Assembly (NCBI RefSeq): GCF_016808335.1
Contig: NC_053153.1
Location: 32,807,172 to 32,871,171 of the forward strand
Source of the DNA: Panicum virgatum
Lineage: Eukaryota > Streptophyta > Magnoliopsida > Poales > Poaceae
Reading direction: 5' to 3'
DNA length: 64,000 nucleotides
The notes beneath the pieces are model-generated. The model saw nothing but the letters and a program-made list of their open reading frames with translations. It searched no databases and was not told where the DNA came from. Shown here one piece after another: positions 1 to 11,087 of this stretch (positions within the stretch are counted from its first letter, which is position 1; each line of letters starts with the position of its first letter). A program made the translations under genes and the position numbers.

Positions 1-308
1 TGGCAATGGTTGTTTCCACCAATCTTCTCCATACTCAATTCGAAGAAGATCTAACTCTATCATGTTGTTTTGTTCACAAAATGCGGCCCGTTCAACTACA
101 TTTAACTTGTGTACAGCTCGGGATCTTGCCTGCCACTTCTCCATACTCATAGTTCTCTCATAGTCTAAAGGCGGAGGTCGCGGATTTCCAGTTTGTGGCA
201 CTTTCATTAAGTTTAAGAAATGGTTCATTGCATCTTTGGGGACTATAAGGTCCTTTCCTCCTTTCTTTCCTTTTCCTTTTCCTTCGAGGAGCGTTGATAT
301 GCTTCCAC

Positions 309-1476
309 TCACCTGTTTCCTGCCCGTCCCTTCACATGGTGCCTCTGGCTTTTCTGCCGATTCTGAATATTGCTTCTGAGATGATAACTTATGTGTTCTC
401 GATGATGTTCGCCTTTTTTCAGAGGGCTAGGAGGAGTTTGCTCCCTTTGAGGTGATGGACTTCGTGGACTTTGCTTCCTTTGAGGTGTCGTGCTTGATTC
501 CCTTTCAGACATTTTTGAAGGAGGGAGGTCCCTCTCCGGTGACTCTCGAGGATCATGATCGGATGACTCAGATTCTGATTCAAATATTATGTAGCGTTTC
601 CGCCATGCCACAAAGCCTCAAATGTTATCCCCTAGCAACTTGCTGTCATCAACGGGGATTTCCAACTCCACATTTCTGTATTTCCTCTTAGCAAGAGAAT
701 CAATAGTAACCTTTGCATATCCATCAGGTAAAGGGCAACTATGCAGCTTAACCCCTTCGCCGGTTGGCCAAGCCTGACCTACAGCCACCTTCGTATCAAA
801 GAACTTTTGTTGGTTGTGTGATCTTATCCACATGGAAGGTGACTCCAACATCCTCCTTAGGCAACGCAGTGCTTCCACAGCTACTCCGAACCAACCCTGG
901 TGGATTTGCAATATCTAGCGCAGCATCTCTAATTGCTTCTCCTGGTGCCAAGGGAGCACCATGGGAAAATGATTCCACAAGCTCAGCCCGAAACTTCTCA
1001 TTCGTTGCATTTACTTCTTCACGGACAACCTGTAAAAGACTATGCCACTCGGCCTCTCGTTGAGCATTCCTCCTCCCACGGCTCATGTATGTGCCCAAAT
1101 ATTCATGGAAGGCAACCCCCCATGGAACATTGCCGGTCCGACATGTGCGGCCGGGGGGAAGCTGACTCCAACATCCTCCTCAGGCAACGCAGTGCTTCCA
1201 CAGCTACTCTGAACCAACCCTGGTGGACTTGCAATATCTGGCGCAGCATCTCTGATTGCTTCTCCTGGTGCCAAGGGAGCATCACGGGATACCACAAGCT
1301 CAGCCCGAAACATCTCATTCGTTGCATTTACTTCTTCACGGACAGCCTGTAAAAGACTATGCCAGCCGGCCTCTCATTGAGCATTCCTCCTTCCACGGGT
1401 CCTGTATGTGCCCAAATATTCATGGAAGGCAACCCCACATGGAACATTGCCGGTCCCACGTGTGCGGCTGGGGAAC
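309..1476 (-). pseudogene. CACTA-borne accessory protein, broken (DUF8039-like)
   Basis: Minus-strand coding sequence can be followed from about 1476 down to 309. The C-terminal part has the stretch around LHSCPLPDGYAKVTIDSL and then a Ser/Pro/Arg-rich tail, as in proteins carried by grass CACTA elements (I recall the label DUF8039; no search was run). It is not intact. An in-frame TGA at 618-620 separates two open parts of the same frame (911-621 and 611-309), and a frameshift is needed near 800. A 323-bp tandem duplication has doubled the upstream part (residues around RAELV and LAPGEAIRDAA appear twice). Function is unknown. Its position inside a CACTA element suggests a transposon protein rather than a host gene. 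Confidence 0.55.
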
Positions 1477-1478
1477 AT
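836..1478. repeat. 323-bp tandem duplication inside the CACTA coding region
   Basis: Two adjacent copies (about 836-1158 and 1159-1478) share long matched stretches such as tgactccaacatcctcct and attcatggaaggcaacccc, with scattered substitutions and small indels. The offset between matching bases is 323. Since 323 is not a multiple of 3, the second copy changes frame unless small indels compensate. Confidence 0.85.
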
Positions 1479-1679
1479 CTCGATTGCCGATCCCATGGAA
1501 CATCTCGATCATCACAATTAATAAATATCCTATAAATGAATTAAGAAAGATCCCTTACAACACAATCATCGCAATTATGACAACAATCTAACCATAAAGA
1601 GCTAGTTCTTACCTTGAATCAAGTATGTGAAGTCTAGCCCTCAAAATTTAATGAGCCTCCATGATGACTTCATGATGAG

Positions 1680-1985
1680 TGTTCATGAGAAATTATCCTA
1701 AAGTGAAGAAAAAGAGACTTTCCTTGATCAATTCATCACAAAATGAATGACTAGTCCTAAGATAAAGGCTATGAATTAAATGGATTGCTAGCTACAAATT
1801 TAGCACAAGTTGGTGCACTCAAACAACAAAAAAGAAGCCCCAATGATGAGAAATGATCCAAAAATGGAGAAAAAAGCCCTCCATGATTAATTCATCATGA
1901 AATGCATGATTAATCCAAAGAAAATGGGTACAAAGCCAATGAATTGATGGTTACTAACCTTAGAATAAGTTGGTGGAGCCAATAC
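1680..1985. repeat. Diverged tandem repeat in CACTA non-coding part
   Basis: About 1710-1825 and 1868-1982 align loosely: both run from a gaaaaa-rich stretch through aattcatca and an aatgaatt/aattaatc core to ataagttggtg or acaagttggtg. It looks like a decayed duplication of about 160 bp. The surrounding 1480-2110 shows no credible gene. Confidence 0.5.
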
Positions 1986-2120
1986 ATCAAGAATGGCGAG
2001 GTTTCATAAGAATTTCGGCAAAATCCGGCCGCAACAATGGAGGAGAGAGGTGTGGCCGTCGGGTTGGAGAAGAAAGGTGGTGGGAGAAAGAAGGGGTTGG
2101 GATTTTATACTGTACAGACT

Positions 2121-2330
2121 CATCACCGCCGGTTCATAACACGAGCCGACGGTGATGCTTCCTATCACCGCCGGCTCGTGTTACAAACCGGCGGTGATGC
2201 GTTCGCAGGCCATCACCAACGGTTCGTAACACGAACCGGCGGTGATAGGCAGCATCACCGCCGGTTCCAACGGCCACTACGGCATGCCTCATCACCGCCG
2301 GTTCGTGTTGAACCGGCAGTGATATCCCGT
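2121..2330. repeat. CACTA subterminal repeat array (palindromic GCCGGT motifs)
   Basis: A motif of the form atcaccgccggtt and its reverse complement aaccggcggtgat alternate at least eight times in about 210 bp (first at 2121-2134). This makes a series of inverted pairs. Subterminal arrays of this kind in CACTA elements are binding sites for the element's DNA-binding protein; this role is inferred from the superfamily. Confidence 0.85.
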
Positions 2331-2359
2331 TTGCGATGACCAATTCTCTAGTAGTGTCG

Positions 2360-2770
2360 GTTGTTCGAAAACCACCGGGAATTATAGAAACCATCAGGAA
2401 TGTGCTATTTTCCGGTACGGTTGTGAAACTACTAGAACTACTCGCCATCCACAGGCATAGAGCGAGAAGCAATGAAACTCTCTCGGAGCCCCTGTAACGT
2501 GCCGCTAAACTCTAGTGGTGCATTTCCTCCTAGAGTGCAGCTAGCAATGCCAACCAATTAGGAGTCGTATAAAAAAATGCACTGTAGACAATGCTTCTAA
2601 ATTATTCTAAGTCGCAAGAATGTAATGATAGGGAGTCTGAGTCCTTTCCTGAGTAGGTCATCCACCCTTGTACGCCGCTGTGGAGATAGAGCATGTAGTC
2701 CTACTTTCTGCAGCAACTCGAACCAGAATTGTCGCGAAAAACGGAAGAGATGAGCAGACATAATCTCTTG
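2360..2770 (-). mobile_element. Possible LINE 3' remnant beside the CACTA end
   Basis: Read on the minus strand, about 2700-2770 gives a peptide resembling the C-terminal zinc-binding region after the reverse transcriptase of plant LINEs (FWFELLQKVGL, then Leu/Arg-rich sequence), with several stops. No poly(A) end is preserved. The call rests on a weak resemblance. Confidence 0.3.
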
Positions 2771-4552
2771 GTTCACAAACGTACTTAGATAATAAGGACC
2801 TCAGACGTAATTAACCAAAGTTAAATGCGATTGACAACCAGCACCCGCACACTCTGACTTGATGTTAGGGCATGCACAAAGGTCTAGACAGCTGCTGTCT
2901 ATTTGTCACACACGGACAGCTAAACTGACAGTTTGTACAACGAGTTATCTGTTTAGCTGTCTGCTAGGTATTTAATTCACTGTTTGACACATGAATCATG
3001 ATAATCTAGTGCATAATTTGATATTTGTAGCCATTGTGTTGTATACATGGAAGAATACTTGATATATCAAAAAGAAGATGACAATTCACATTTGCAGAAG
3101 ATGCTCGGTTCACAAAAATCCAGCAGATCCTCAAACACCAGGTCCAAATGCTTCCCTCTGCAACTGAAAATTAATTGGCATTTCAGAATTTGCAACTTAA
3201 GTTCAACTTACGAAATTCACAGTGCTAACTGAAATACAGGTTCATTGATAGTTGTGAGGAAATATTTTCAGTTCACACAGCAATAGTCATCAATTCACAG
3301 CACGCGACACTTCATTTCTAATCAGCAAAACTCTATGAGCACAAGCAAATTGTTCCAAAGAGACAAATTTATGACATGAGCAACATTTATCAAGACTTGA
3401 TCAGGAATAATCTGAAAGTAACACAGATATAAGATGAAGCAGTCAAGGGGATAATTCATTGGTGTAGTTAGTCACCAAATGTTGTTTGCTGCTAGCCTGC
3501 TACCTGCTAGACAAGTTCTGATACTCATGGACATGGGTGAAGCGATTTAACTTATTCCCTTTTTTCTTTAAACATGGCGTTGTGCACTGCACAATGAGGG
3601 ATAACCATGTGATCTTACAATCTGCATATAATTGGTGTGAATGTAGTTTGTAACAGTATAAAATTACACAGAAGCATAGACAACATTGGAGACATGGGAA
3701 AAGCTAGACCAGCAGCCAGCTGTTTGGAGACTAGAAGCTGAAAGGAAGTTCTTTTTTTTTTCACCAAGTGATGTGCAAATACTGGAGTTGCAGTCAATGG
3801 TACAAGGACGTTTACAATAATACTTTTAATCTAAAGATTTGAGTTTCTCTGCACATGGTTAAACTACATGTTGAGTAAGTTTGGTCGAGTTTACAATTTA
3901 TTGCAAACATTTCATAAACCCAACATGATCCTTATCCTTTTGCACACAAAGTCCCAGTGTTCTGAAGGACATTCATACTAGATGAGTAGCACACTGGAAG
4001 ATGGTGTATCTTCTTTTTTTTTAAGTTTATTCATATAATTTTCAGTTCACCTTGGAGTTTTTTTTTTGTTGGTTCAAGAGTACAGTCATTTATACTAGGA
4101 TATACTGTTTCAACTTTGGAATACTTCCTCAAATTAACTGAACTTTTTATCCATTTTCCCTTGAATACTGTGGCCGGGAATCACCTGTTTTGCACTAATT
4201 CATACCCGCAAACAGATGCCATCATTTTAAAGATAAGCAATGCTGGCATTTACAATAGGTGATGTTTGAACAAGTTGGTGTGAACTTCCATCTTTATATT
4301 TTCTAGATAGCATCTGGAACCAATGTCCAACTGCCAAGCTGCAAGGCATGCAAGTGACGAAGAAATGTTGAATCTTTTTTCTTTTCAGTGCTCAAAACGT
4401 TCAGACTGTTAGCATGTGCTAGTTTGGCTAATACCACAGATGCAGCGTTTACTTCAGGATGTTGCTACTCCCTAAATTAACACTGAAGACAGACTGAAGT
4501 CCAGTAAATTGAGGAATAGTGATAAACATTGAGGAAAATTGAGGATGAATCA
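2771..4552. other. Non-coding, AT-rich, mostly unassigned
   Basis: No ORF looks like a gene. The only structure I see is a hairpin at 2915-2961 (gacagctaaac pairing with gtttagctgtc) near gggcatgcacaaagg, which may be the 5' end of a small inverted-repeat transposon whose other end I cannot find. T-runs at 3749-3760 and 4014-4022 are simple sequence. Confidence 0.5.
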
Positions 4553-5455
4553 TCAGTACCATGTTGCAGGATTTGAATTCAGCATCCATGGTTGAGACAT
4601 CGAGCTGCTGTCGAAGAAGCTGCCGGCACCGTCGAAGAAGCAGCTTCCGTCGGAGAAGGAAGTCGGAGGAGTAGCTGCGCCATAGCCACTTGCCTCGTTC
4701 TGGTCCGGCACCTGGGCGGCGCGGCCGGAAGTCACTTGCTCCGGCGTCGCCGCAGCTCCCCCGCCTTCCCCTTCCGCGCCGCCGCTGTTTTCGTCGCCGA
4801 TGCCGCCGAGGAGCCTCGACTGCGCCACAGCAGCTTTCCGCTCCCGCAATGCCTACGGCTTGAGCAACTCTCGAGCCTCCGCCGCTGCCTGCTTCTCTTC
4901 CTGCCGCATGGCCACCGCCACTTGTAGATAGCGTTGAATGGCCAGGGATTTTGGGGTTATTTCAATGGCTCTTGGAGGAGGATTTCATAGGAGAAGAATG
5001 GCGCGACGATTTGCTGCGGTCGGCCCTAAGCAGCCTTTCCTCGCGGTCGACGACCGCACATGGGTGGGCTACCACAGACCCCAATAATTCACCACCGTCT
5101 TCCTCCTCCCATGACGCAGATTCTTCCTCCATTCCTTCCGTGTTCTCTTGCCTCCTTTCTCCTCCTATGTTCCTTCCTCCGGGTCCGCTTCCATTTCCTC
5201 TCTTCTGAAGCGCTGCCGCCTCCCCGCCGCCGCCTCTCCCTTCCTCCTTTGAAGCCGCGCTCCCTCTCCTACTAAGCGCCGCTACCGGCCTCTCCTGAGC
5301 GCCGCCGCCGCTGGTCCGCGCTCCACCGCCGCGCTGCCGCCGGATCCGCCTCCCTGGGTGCGGCGGCCGCCGACTCCCTAGGCCCCGCGCTCCCCCGCTA
5401 GCGGGGAGGACAACGGGGCCGTGCGCTGCCCCGCCCGTGAGGAGGACGACGGGAC
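4553..5455. other. GC-rich segment with no supported gene
   Basis: GC content rises abruptly and falls again at 5456. Minus-strand reading from 4849 to 4553 gives a 98-residue Gly/Ala/Ser-rich peptide with no ATG and a stop directly upstream. The plus-strand frames are Ser/Pro/Arg-rich, as expected by chance in such sequence. It may be an eroded gene 5' end or transposon leader, but nothing identifies it. A T-rich stretch (5456-5520) separates it from the LTR target site. Confidence 0.4.
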
Positions 5456-5528
5456 GATGTTTTATTTTTTATTATTTTTTTAATTTTTTACCTGAGATTT
5501 TTTATTTTTTATGCAAATTTATCATAGG

Positions 5529-5533
5529 GGTAG
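5529..5533. repeat. Target-site duplication (ggtag), left copy
   Basis: It is identical to 14848-14852 and directly abuts the TG end of the LTR. Confidence 0.85.
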
Positions 5534-6185
5534 TGTGACGGCCAAGGTTTTTAAATAGCCAACTTAGGGTAATTAGAACCAAATTATGCATCATGTGATT
5601 GAATTGCTTGAAAAAGGATTTTTTTTAAATATAAAGGTTATAGGTGTAATTATGATTTTATGCAAGGCCCTTTCTATAGTTATGTTGAATAGGTTGTGTA
5701 ATTATAGCTTTTGTGGAGGGTCTTTTTGCAAAATTTCAGTGCATTTATTGCATGGCAGCAAATGTTGCTTTGAAGTCTAAATTTGAAGTGAAATTGCATT
5801 GAAAAAGACAAAATTCCTAGAATTTAAAATCCCTTTTATGTTTTCAAAATTAGCTCTTGAATCTTTGATCAAATAAATTTTTGCCCAACATCAAAGTTGT
5901 AGATCTTGAAAAATTGAACAACTTTCATGTTGGTCACTTTTTCATTTGAGCTCTATTTTAAAAGTTATCGCTGGTTTACAGACTGGTCCCTGGAATTTTT
6001 GGAAATAGCGTTTAGGTCCCTGTCTTCTGCCCCAGCCTGCCTGCTCTGCTTCCCGCGCCGCCGAACCGCGCCGCCCGCCGCCTCCCCGGCCAACTCCAAC
6101 TTCGCCTTTGCTTCGCGCTGGCACCCACGAGTCGCCCCGGAGCCGACCCACCGCCCTCCTTGCTCGCGCTGGTGCTCCCCTACGG

Positions 6186-6556
6186 TAGCGAAAATGGTCT
6201 CTCATGCCATATTTCAATATAATGTTTTGGCGATTGATGACACACACAACACTTGGACTAATATGATTGTTAAGATGAACATTCCCAGGCTTTTAGGTTC
6301 AAGTGATGACAAAGAGAAGATAGGCGTAGCTAGGCCCGAAGGGCCGCCCCTACGGGGAGCACCGGAAGAACCGACGCCAGGGCATCGGAGCATCCGGTGG
6401 TAGTCGGAAGAACCGACGCCATGACGATCTTTGTCATCACTTGAACCTAAAAGCCTATGAATGTTCATCTTAACAATCATATTAGTCCAAGTGTTGTGTG
6501 TGTCATCAATCGCCAAAACATTATATTGAAATATGGCATGAGAGACCATTTTCGCT
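6186..6556. repeat. Rearranged 3' LTR: two inverted copies of the LTR start
   Basis: 6186-6320 (plus) and 6430-6556 (minus) are inverted copies of the first 130 to 150 bp of the LTR. Both contain the gatgacacacacaacacttg core. The 110-bp loop between them carries two copies of ggaagaaccgacgcca. The stem could fold into a long hairpin. The remaining roughly 490 bp of a normal 3' LTR, judged from the 636-bp 5' LTR, is absent. Confidence 0.8.
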
Positions 6557-6571
6557 ACAATCTCCCCCTTT
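6557..6571 (-). promoter_or_regulatory. Polypurine tract of the copia derivative
   Basis: The minus strand reads aaaaagggggagat directly before the LTR start tgtagcgaaaatgg, the expected priming site for plus-strand DNA synthesis. Confidence 0.7.
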
Positions 6572-7224
6572 TTGGTGATTGATGACAACACAACCAAAAC
6601 AAGCAAGATGAATTGCAAGGATATGAAATTGATACCAATTTGAAAAGTTAGAAACTACTTAGCTTGCTTGGATGACATTTCAATGCTCATTTTAAAAAGG
6701 CCTTGATACCCATTGTAGAAAGAATTGTAGAACAAAGGATTGAGTGTGGTTTGAACCATATGAGCAATGAAAAATTTGTACCTTAGTCCATGGGATCATC
6801 AAATTGCACTTCTCCCCCATATTGACTAAGTACCTCCCCCTATCACCATGCATCCTTTTGCATTGCATATTCCATTTCTCCCCCTTGCTAATGGCATCAT
6901 TTGCTTGCTTTTAGGGTACATTTCTCCCCCTTTGTCATCAAACACCTAAAAGCTTCCTCTAACCACTAGCAACAAAGAGCATTAGTAGCAAAAGAAATTT
7001 ACTAGCGATAGAGTGTTTTACCTAGCCATGCCTCCCTATATCATTTATCTCTTTAACCTTTGGGAGTTATGGCTTGATCGTTTTCTTCCCTTGTCCAAAT
7101 TTTCTTGATCAATTGATACCAAATGTAGGGTTAATTGCAATGTGCATTATCTTGGTATCGAAGGATTGAGTGTATTCCCATATGGACAAAAAGGAGTGTG
7201 ACTACAACAAATATCACTTTGAAA

Positions 7225-9030
7225 GTATGTTAGTCACAAAAACACAAGCTATAGAGTTAGCTCCCCCTAAATGTGTGCAATAGTGTTTGACTCACTTTAA
7301 ACAAATGTATGCACTTGTAATTCACATAATGGGGATCAAACTCTATAACTTGAAAACATGACACCAAATGAATACCAAAAAAATAGGATTGATACCGATT
7401 GTAGACTTTGGTATTTCCTTTCGAAAACATGTGTCATGGTGAAGCAACGGTTTTCGCCCATGTAGGTTGCATTAGATAAGAAGTTAGTACCAAAACAACC
7501 TACCATATGATATTTCTAGGAAAGCATATCAAAAGAAAGATACCAATTGTAAATACCAATTGTAAAGATGAGATCATGCAATACTAGAGAGGCATTGAGC
7601 TACAATGATGCATGAAGGATATCAAATGAATTGAGATCATCCTTTTACCTTGCTCATTACCTCATATGTAGGGGAGGGGAATTTGGGTCACTAATCTTTT
7701 ATCCACAACTTGACTTTACTTCATCTTTTCATGATGCATCCCTACTTATGCATCCCAAACCTTGTCAAGCCTCCAAATTCCCCGTAGCTTGAAAGCTTAC
7801 TACCATCCAATGATGGCTTGACCTCCCTCTAAAACCATGATTCCCCCTTTGATTCTCCCTCATGACTTGATTCACTTGAGTATTTCTCCTTGAGAAAATA
7901 TCTTTCTTTGATCCACATTTCTCTCCCTTTGGAATCAAATCTCTTAAAAGGTCTTGCTCCTAAAAAGGTCTTGCAAAACAATATAGCTCAAAACAAGATT
8001 AGTATCCTAGGGAGTTAGTTCCATGACTCATGATCCAATTGTATGATATCAATGAAGATACCAATTGAGAATTTACTATGGTGGATCACAAAATCATGAA
8101 ACTAGCATGACATGAGCTAAGCTTTCCACAAGTATGTGCACAAAAGATAATGTGAAAATCAAGTGCACAACTAGAAGTTATAACTAGAAAGCTTAGATCA
8201 TATCATGCACGGAGGTAGCTCAAAAAATGTAAGGAATTGACAATTATACCAATTGAATGAGTTTAGAACCTTGCATACCTCCGGGGGATTTTTTTTGTTT
8301 ACCTTGCATGTACCAATTGAAAGTGACTTGCAACCAATTGAAAGTCTTTGAAAGAAGAGTACTTGGTACACCAAGGTTGAGCAAATGTATGAGCACATAG
8401 CCTATGAACTTAGATATGAGCATTTAAATTCAATAGAGTATGGCTCAATATGCATGAAAGCACAATTTATCTAACCACTCTTATAGAGTTGTTTGTTCAC
8501 ATTGATTGTGAGAAAACATTCTCTTAGAGTGTTAATTCCACGTGAGACTACAAAAGATAAGCTAGCAAACATGTTAGTCTCAAAATCACAAGCTATAAAG
8601 TGAACTCCCCCTAAATGTGTGCATTTAGTGTTTGAATCACCAAGCAAATGTATGCACATTGATTTTGACACAATTGGGAAGTTTACCCTATAGCTTGTGT
8701 TCATAGTACACATATGAAATACATACCTCATGAAGTCCGTGTACCATGAAAGGTAACCTTGTGTATCTTTCTACACACTTATCAAACTATGTAGGTTGCT
8801 CATGGGTTAGAGTCATGGCACAAGCAACCCACCATATATATAACACTAGGAGATGTAAAACAAGCAATCATCCTAGCAAAAGCAATGGAGCTACATGATG
8901 CTTGAATTGAAAACTAGCTACCATTACCTTATGGGTGACTTGGGCAACAAATGTCCAAGTTGTGAGCTTAGCTTATTTTGGCTTGAACCTTCACTTTAAC
9001 TTTTAAGCTAAGCATCCAAATCCCCCGTTG
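7225..9030. repeat. Diverged internal duplication in the copia spacer
   Basis: 7225-7830 and 8530-9030 share ordered blocks: a stretch with cacaagctata, ctccccctaaatgtgtgca and caaatgtatgcac; then gagctac-atgatgc; then a cttgacttt/cttgaacctt block; then ccaaattcccc/ccaaatccccc. The offset is about 1.3 kb. Both copies are non-coding and well diverged, so the duplication predates this insertion. Confidence 0.65.
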
Positions 9031-9044
9031 CACTTGTTTGGTGC

Positions 9045-10985
9045 CTAAGTCTTAGGAACCCAAACCTTTTGAGAGCCATCCATGATATGAATAATATCCT
9101 TGGGCACCCAAATAGGTTGGTTCCAACCATATGTTCTCCACCCCATGACATGAGCTACCACCTTGCCGTTTTTCTTCTTCTCAAGTATGTAGTGGTTGCT
9201 CTTTTGCTTGTTCTTGTGGGTGGGCTTGGTGTACATGTAGGATGCCTTCAAGTATGGAGATGTGTTTTTCTTGATCTCCTTAGCCTTCTTGTTCTTGTTC
9301 AAGTTCTTGGGCTTGCTATTTTCTTTGCCCTTTGCTTTGCCCTCTTTCTCCTTGCATTGGTAGGACTTGTGGCCTTCTTTGTGACACTTGAAACAAGTCA
9401 CGATTTCTCCCTTCTCAAGCTTCTTCACGCCCGCGGAGGTGTTATCTTGAGAAGGTTGGACTTGCTCTTGAGTGTACTTTCCTTTGAGCCGCCTCAAGTC
9501 CGTCATTAGCCTTTCTACCTCTTGTTTAAGCTCATCATTTTCTTTAGCAATGAGATCATCACATGTTTCTACAATCACATTCTCATTGCAAGGGGTTAGA
9601 TCACAAGAGGTAGACGCATCTACCTTGTTAATAGAGATAGTACAAAGAATATTGTAAGGAAAAGATTTATCCGATGATGATTCACTTTTGGATTCAAGAC
9701 TCTCATATTTCATTTTAAGTTCTTTATGCTCATTGTCTAATAAATTGAATTTGTTTAACAAGTTCTCATATCTTGAGATAAATGAAGCATGAAGTTTTTC
9801 TTTAGCCTTGAGAGTTTTGATTTCTTCATTTTGTTTAGTGAGATATTCTTGTTGATTATGGAGAAGTGTCATCATCTCACACATTTCATTGGTTTCAACA
9901 TCGGATTCATCATTGGAGGAGGAGTCATCACTTACATCGTTATTACCTAGTGCCATAAGACACATGGGTGGTGGTGATAATCTCCGAGGGCGTTGGGTGG
10001 TGGAGCTCTTGAAATTTTTCTTGTGACTTGAGCTTTCACCACTTATCTTGGGTTTGTAGATGGCGGAGAGAGCTTGAGGTTTTGACTTGTTCTTTTTCTT
10101 CGCCATCTTCTCCATCCCAACCGCACTTCCTCTAATGAGTGTTTTGTACCCAAGCTCATAGAGCTTATGTACATGCTCGGCAATCTTGCGGTGATGGTAT
10201 AGCACAGCCCTTGGATATTCTTCATCACTTGAGCTTGATTCATCATCACTCTCTTCCTCATCCTCTTCTTCTTCTTCTTCTTCTTCACTTGAGCTTGATG
10301 AGTCTTGTCGCCTTGGTTGATGCTTGCATGAGTGCTTGGTGGCGAGACTCTTTTTGCTTGAAGAAGAGGTGGACTCTTGCTCTTTCCTCTTTGTCATCCC
10401 CATACTATATTCATGGGCAATGATTTGATTGATGACTTGGTTGGGTGTAAGCTTGACCAAGTCTTCCTTTTGCAAGAGTGTGTTGATGATGTCATAATCG
10501 GGCTTGCGAAGGCTTCGGAGGATCTTGCGGTTAATGTCCCCATCTTTAACTTGATTGAGACCTAAGGCATTAATTTCATTGACAAGAGTGTTTAATCATG
10601 AGTACATGTCATGAGCATTTTCATTAGGAAGTTGCTTAAAGCTACTAAGCTCCTCGCCGAGAATATGATATTTTTGATTTGCAACATCCTTTGTGCCCTC
10701 ATGATTCTCGACAATTTGCTTCCATAGCTTATGAGCGTTTTCATTTGCAAAAACACGATTAAACACACTATCACATAATGAGGACAATAGAATTGATTTA
10801 GCAATGGCATCATATTGTCTCTCGGCCTTATTCTCATTTTTCATGCCTACTTCGGTGACACGCCAAACATCAAGCCCACGGGCTTGGAGATGTACTTGCA
10901 TAAGCACTTTCCACCGTGGAAAACCCGTGCCATCGAAAAACGGAGCCCTATCGGTACTCATCCCTTCCCCGGACATTATACTCAC
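9045..10985 (-). pseudogene. Copia gag (capsid plus zinc knuckle), one internal stop
   Basis: This is the structural Gag protein of a Ty1/copia element. The N-terminal part (10985-10596) has the family start FFDGTGFPRWKVLMQ. It stops at a TGA just after NAHDMYS, and the same frame continues as a 476-codon open stretch ending at 9045. That second part has a Ser/Glu/Asp-rich acidic segment, a Glu/Lys coiled-coil-like region and one CCHC zinc knuckle (CFKCHKEGHKSYQC, about residue 365). It ends in WVPKT, where related elements run on into protease and integrase; here the frame stops instead. Apart from the single TGA the frame is open for about 640 codons, so the decay is mild. Confidence 0.8.
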
Positions 10986-11069
10986 TCGACGGTTAAGTCG
11001 ACGGGTCTCCTACGAGCTTTCTCACAATTTTACCAATAAAATTGGCTAATCCTCGTAAGAGGTGTGAGA

Positions 11070-11085
11070 CCAAGCTCTGATACCA
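11070..11085 (-). promoter_or_regulatory. Primer-binding site (initiator tRNA-Met)
   Basis: The minus strand reads tggtatcagagcttgg two bases after the LTR end, the usual primer site of plant copia elements. Confidence 0.85.
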
Positions 11086-11087
11086 AT

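Larger units (their letters stand above)
1..2356 (-). mobile_element. CACTA (En/Spm-type) DNA transposon, right end, truncated by window start
   Basis: The plus-strand sequence ends at 2344-2356 in ttctctagtagtg, whose reverse complement starts CACTACTAG, the terminal inverted repeat that names the superfamily. Just inside lies a dense subterminal repeat array (2121-2330). A transposon-type protein is encoded on the minus strand further in. The 3 bases after the end (tcg, 2357-2359) would be the target-site duplication, but the other end lies outside the window. No TNP2-like transposase is visible here, so it is either to the left or absent. The element appears to have inserted into a LINE-like remnant. 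Confidence 0.85.

Noticed and set aside
309..2356. Host gene on the minus strand
   Set aside because: The reading frame is broken and lies inside a CACTA element with terminal and subterminal repeats, so it is treated as transposon sequence.
5927..6618. 158-codon plus-strand and 134-codon minus-strand ORFs
   Set aside because: Both span LTR sequence and the junction of the nested copia element. They share the LTR-derived peptide because the LTR is present as an inverted pair.
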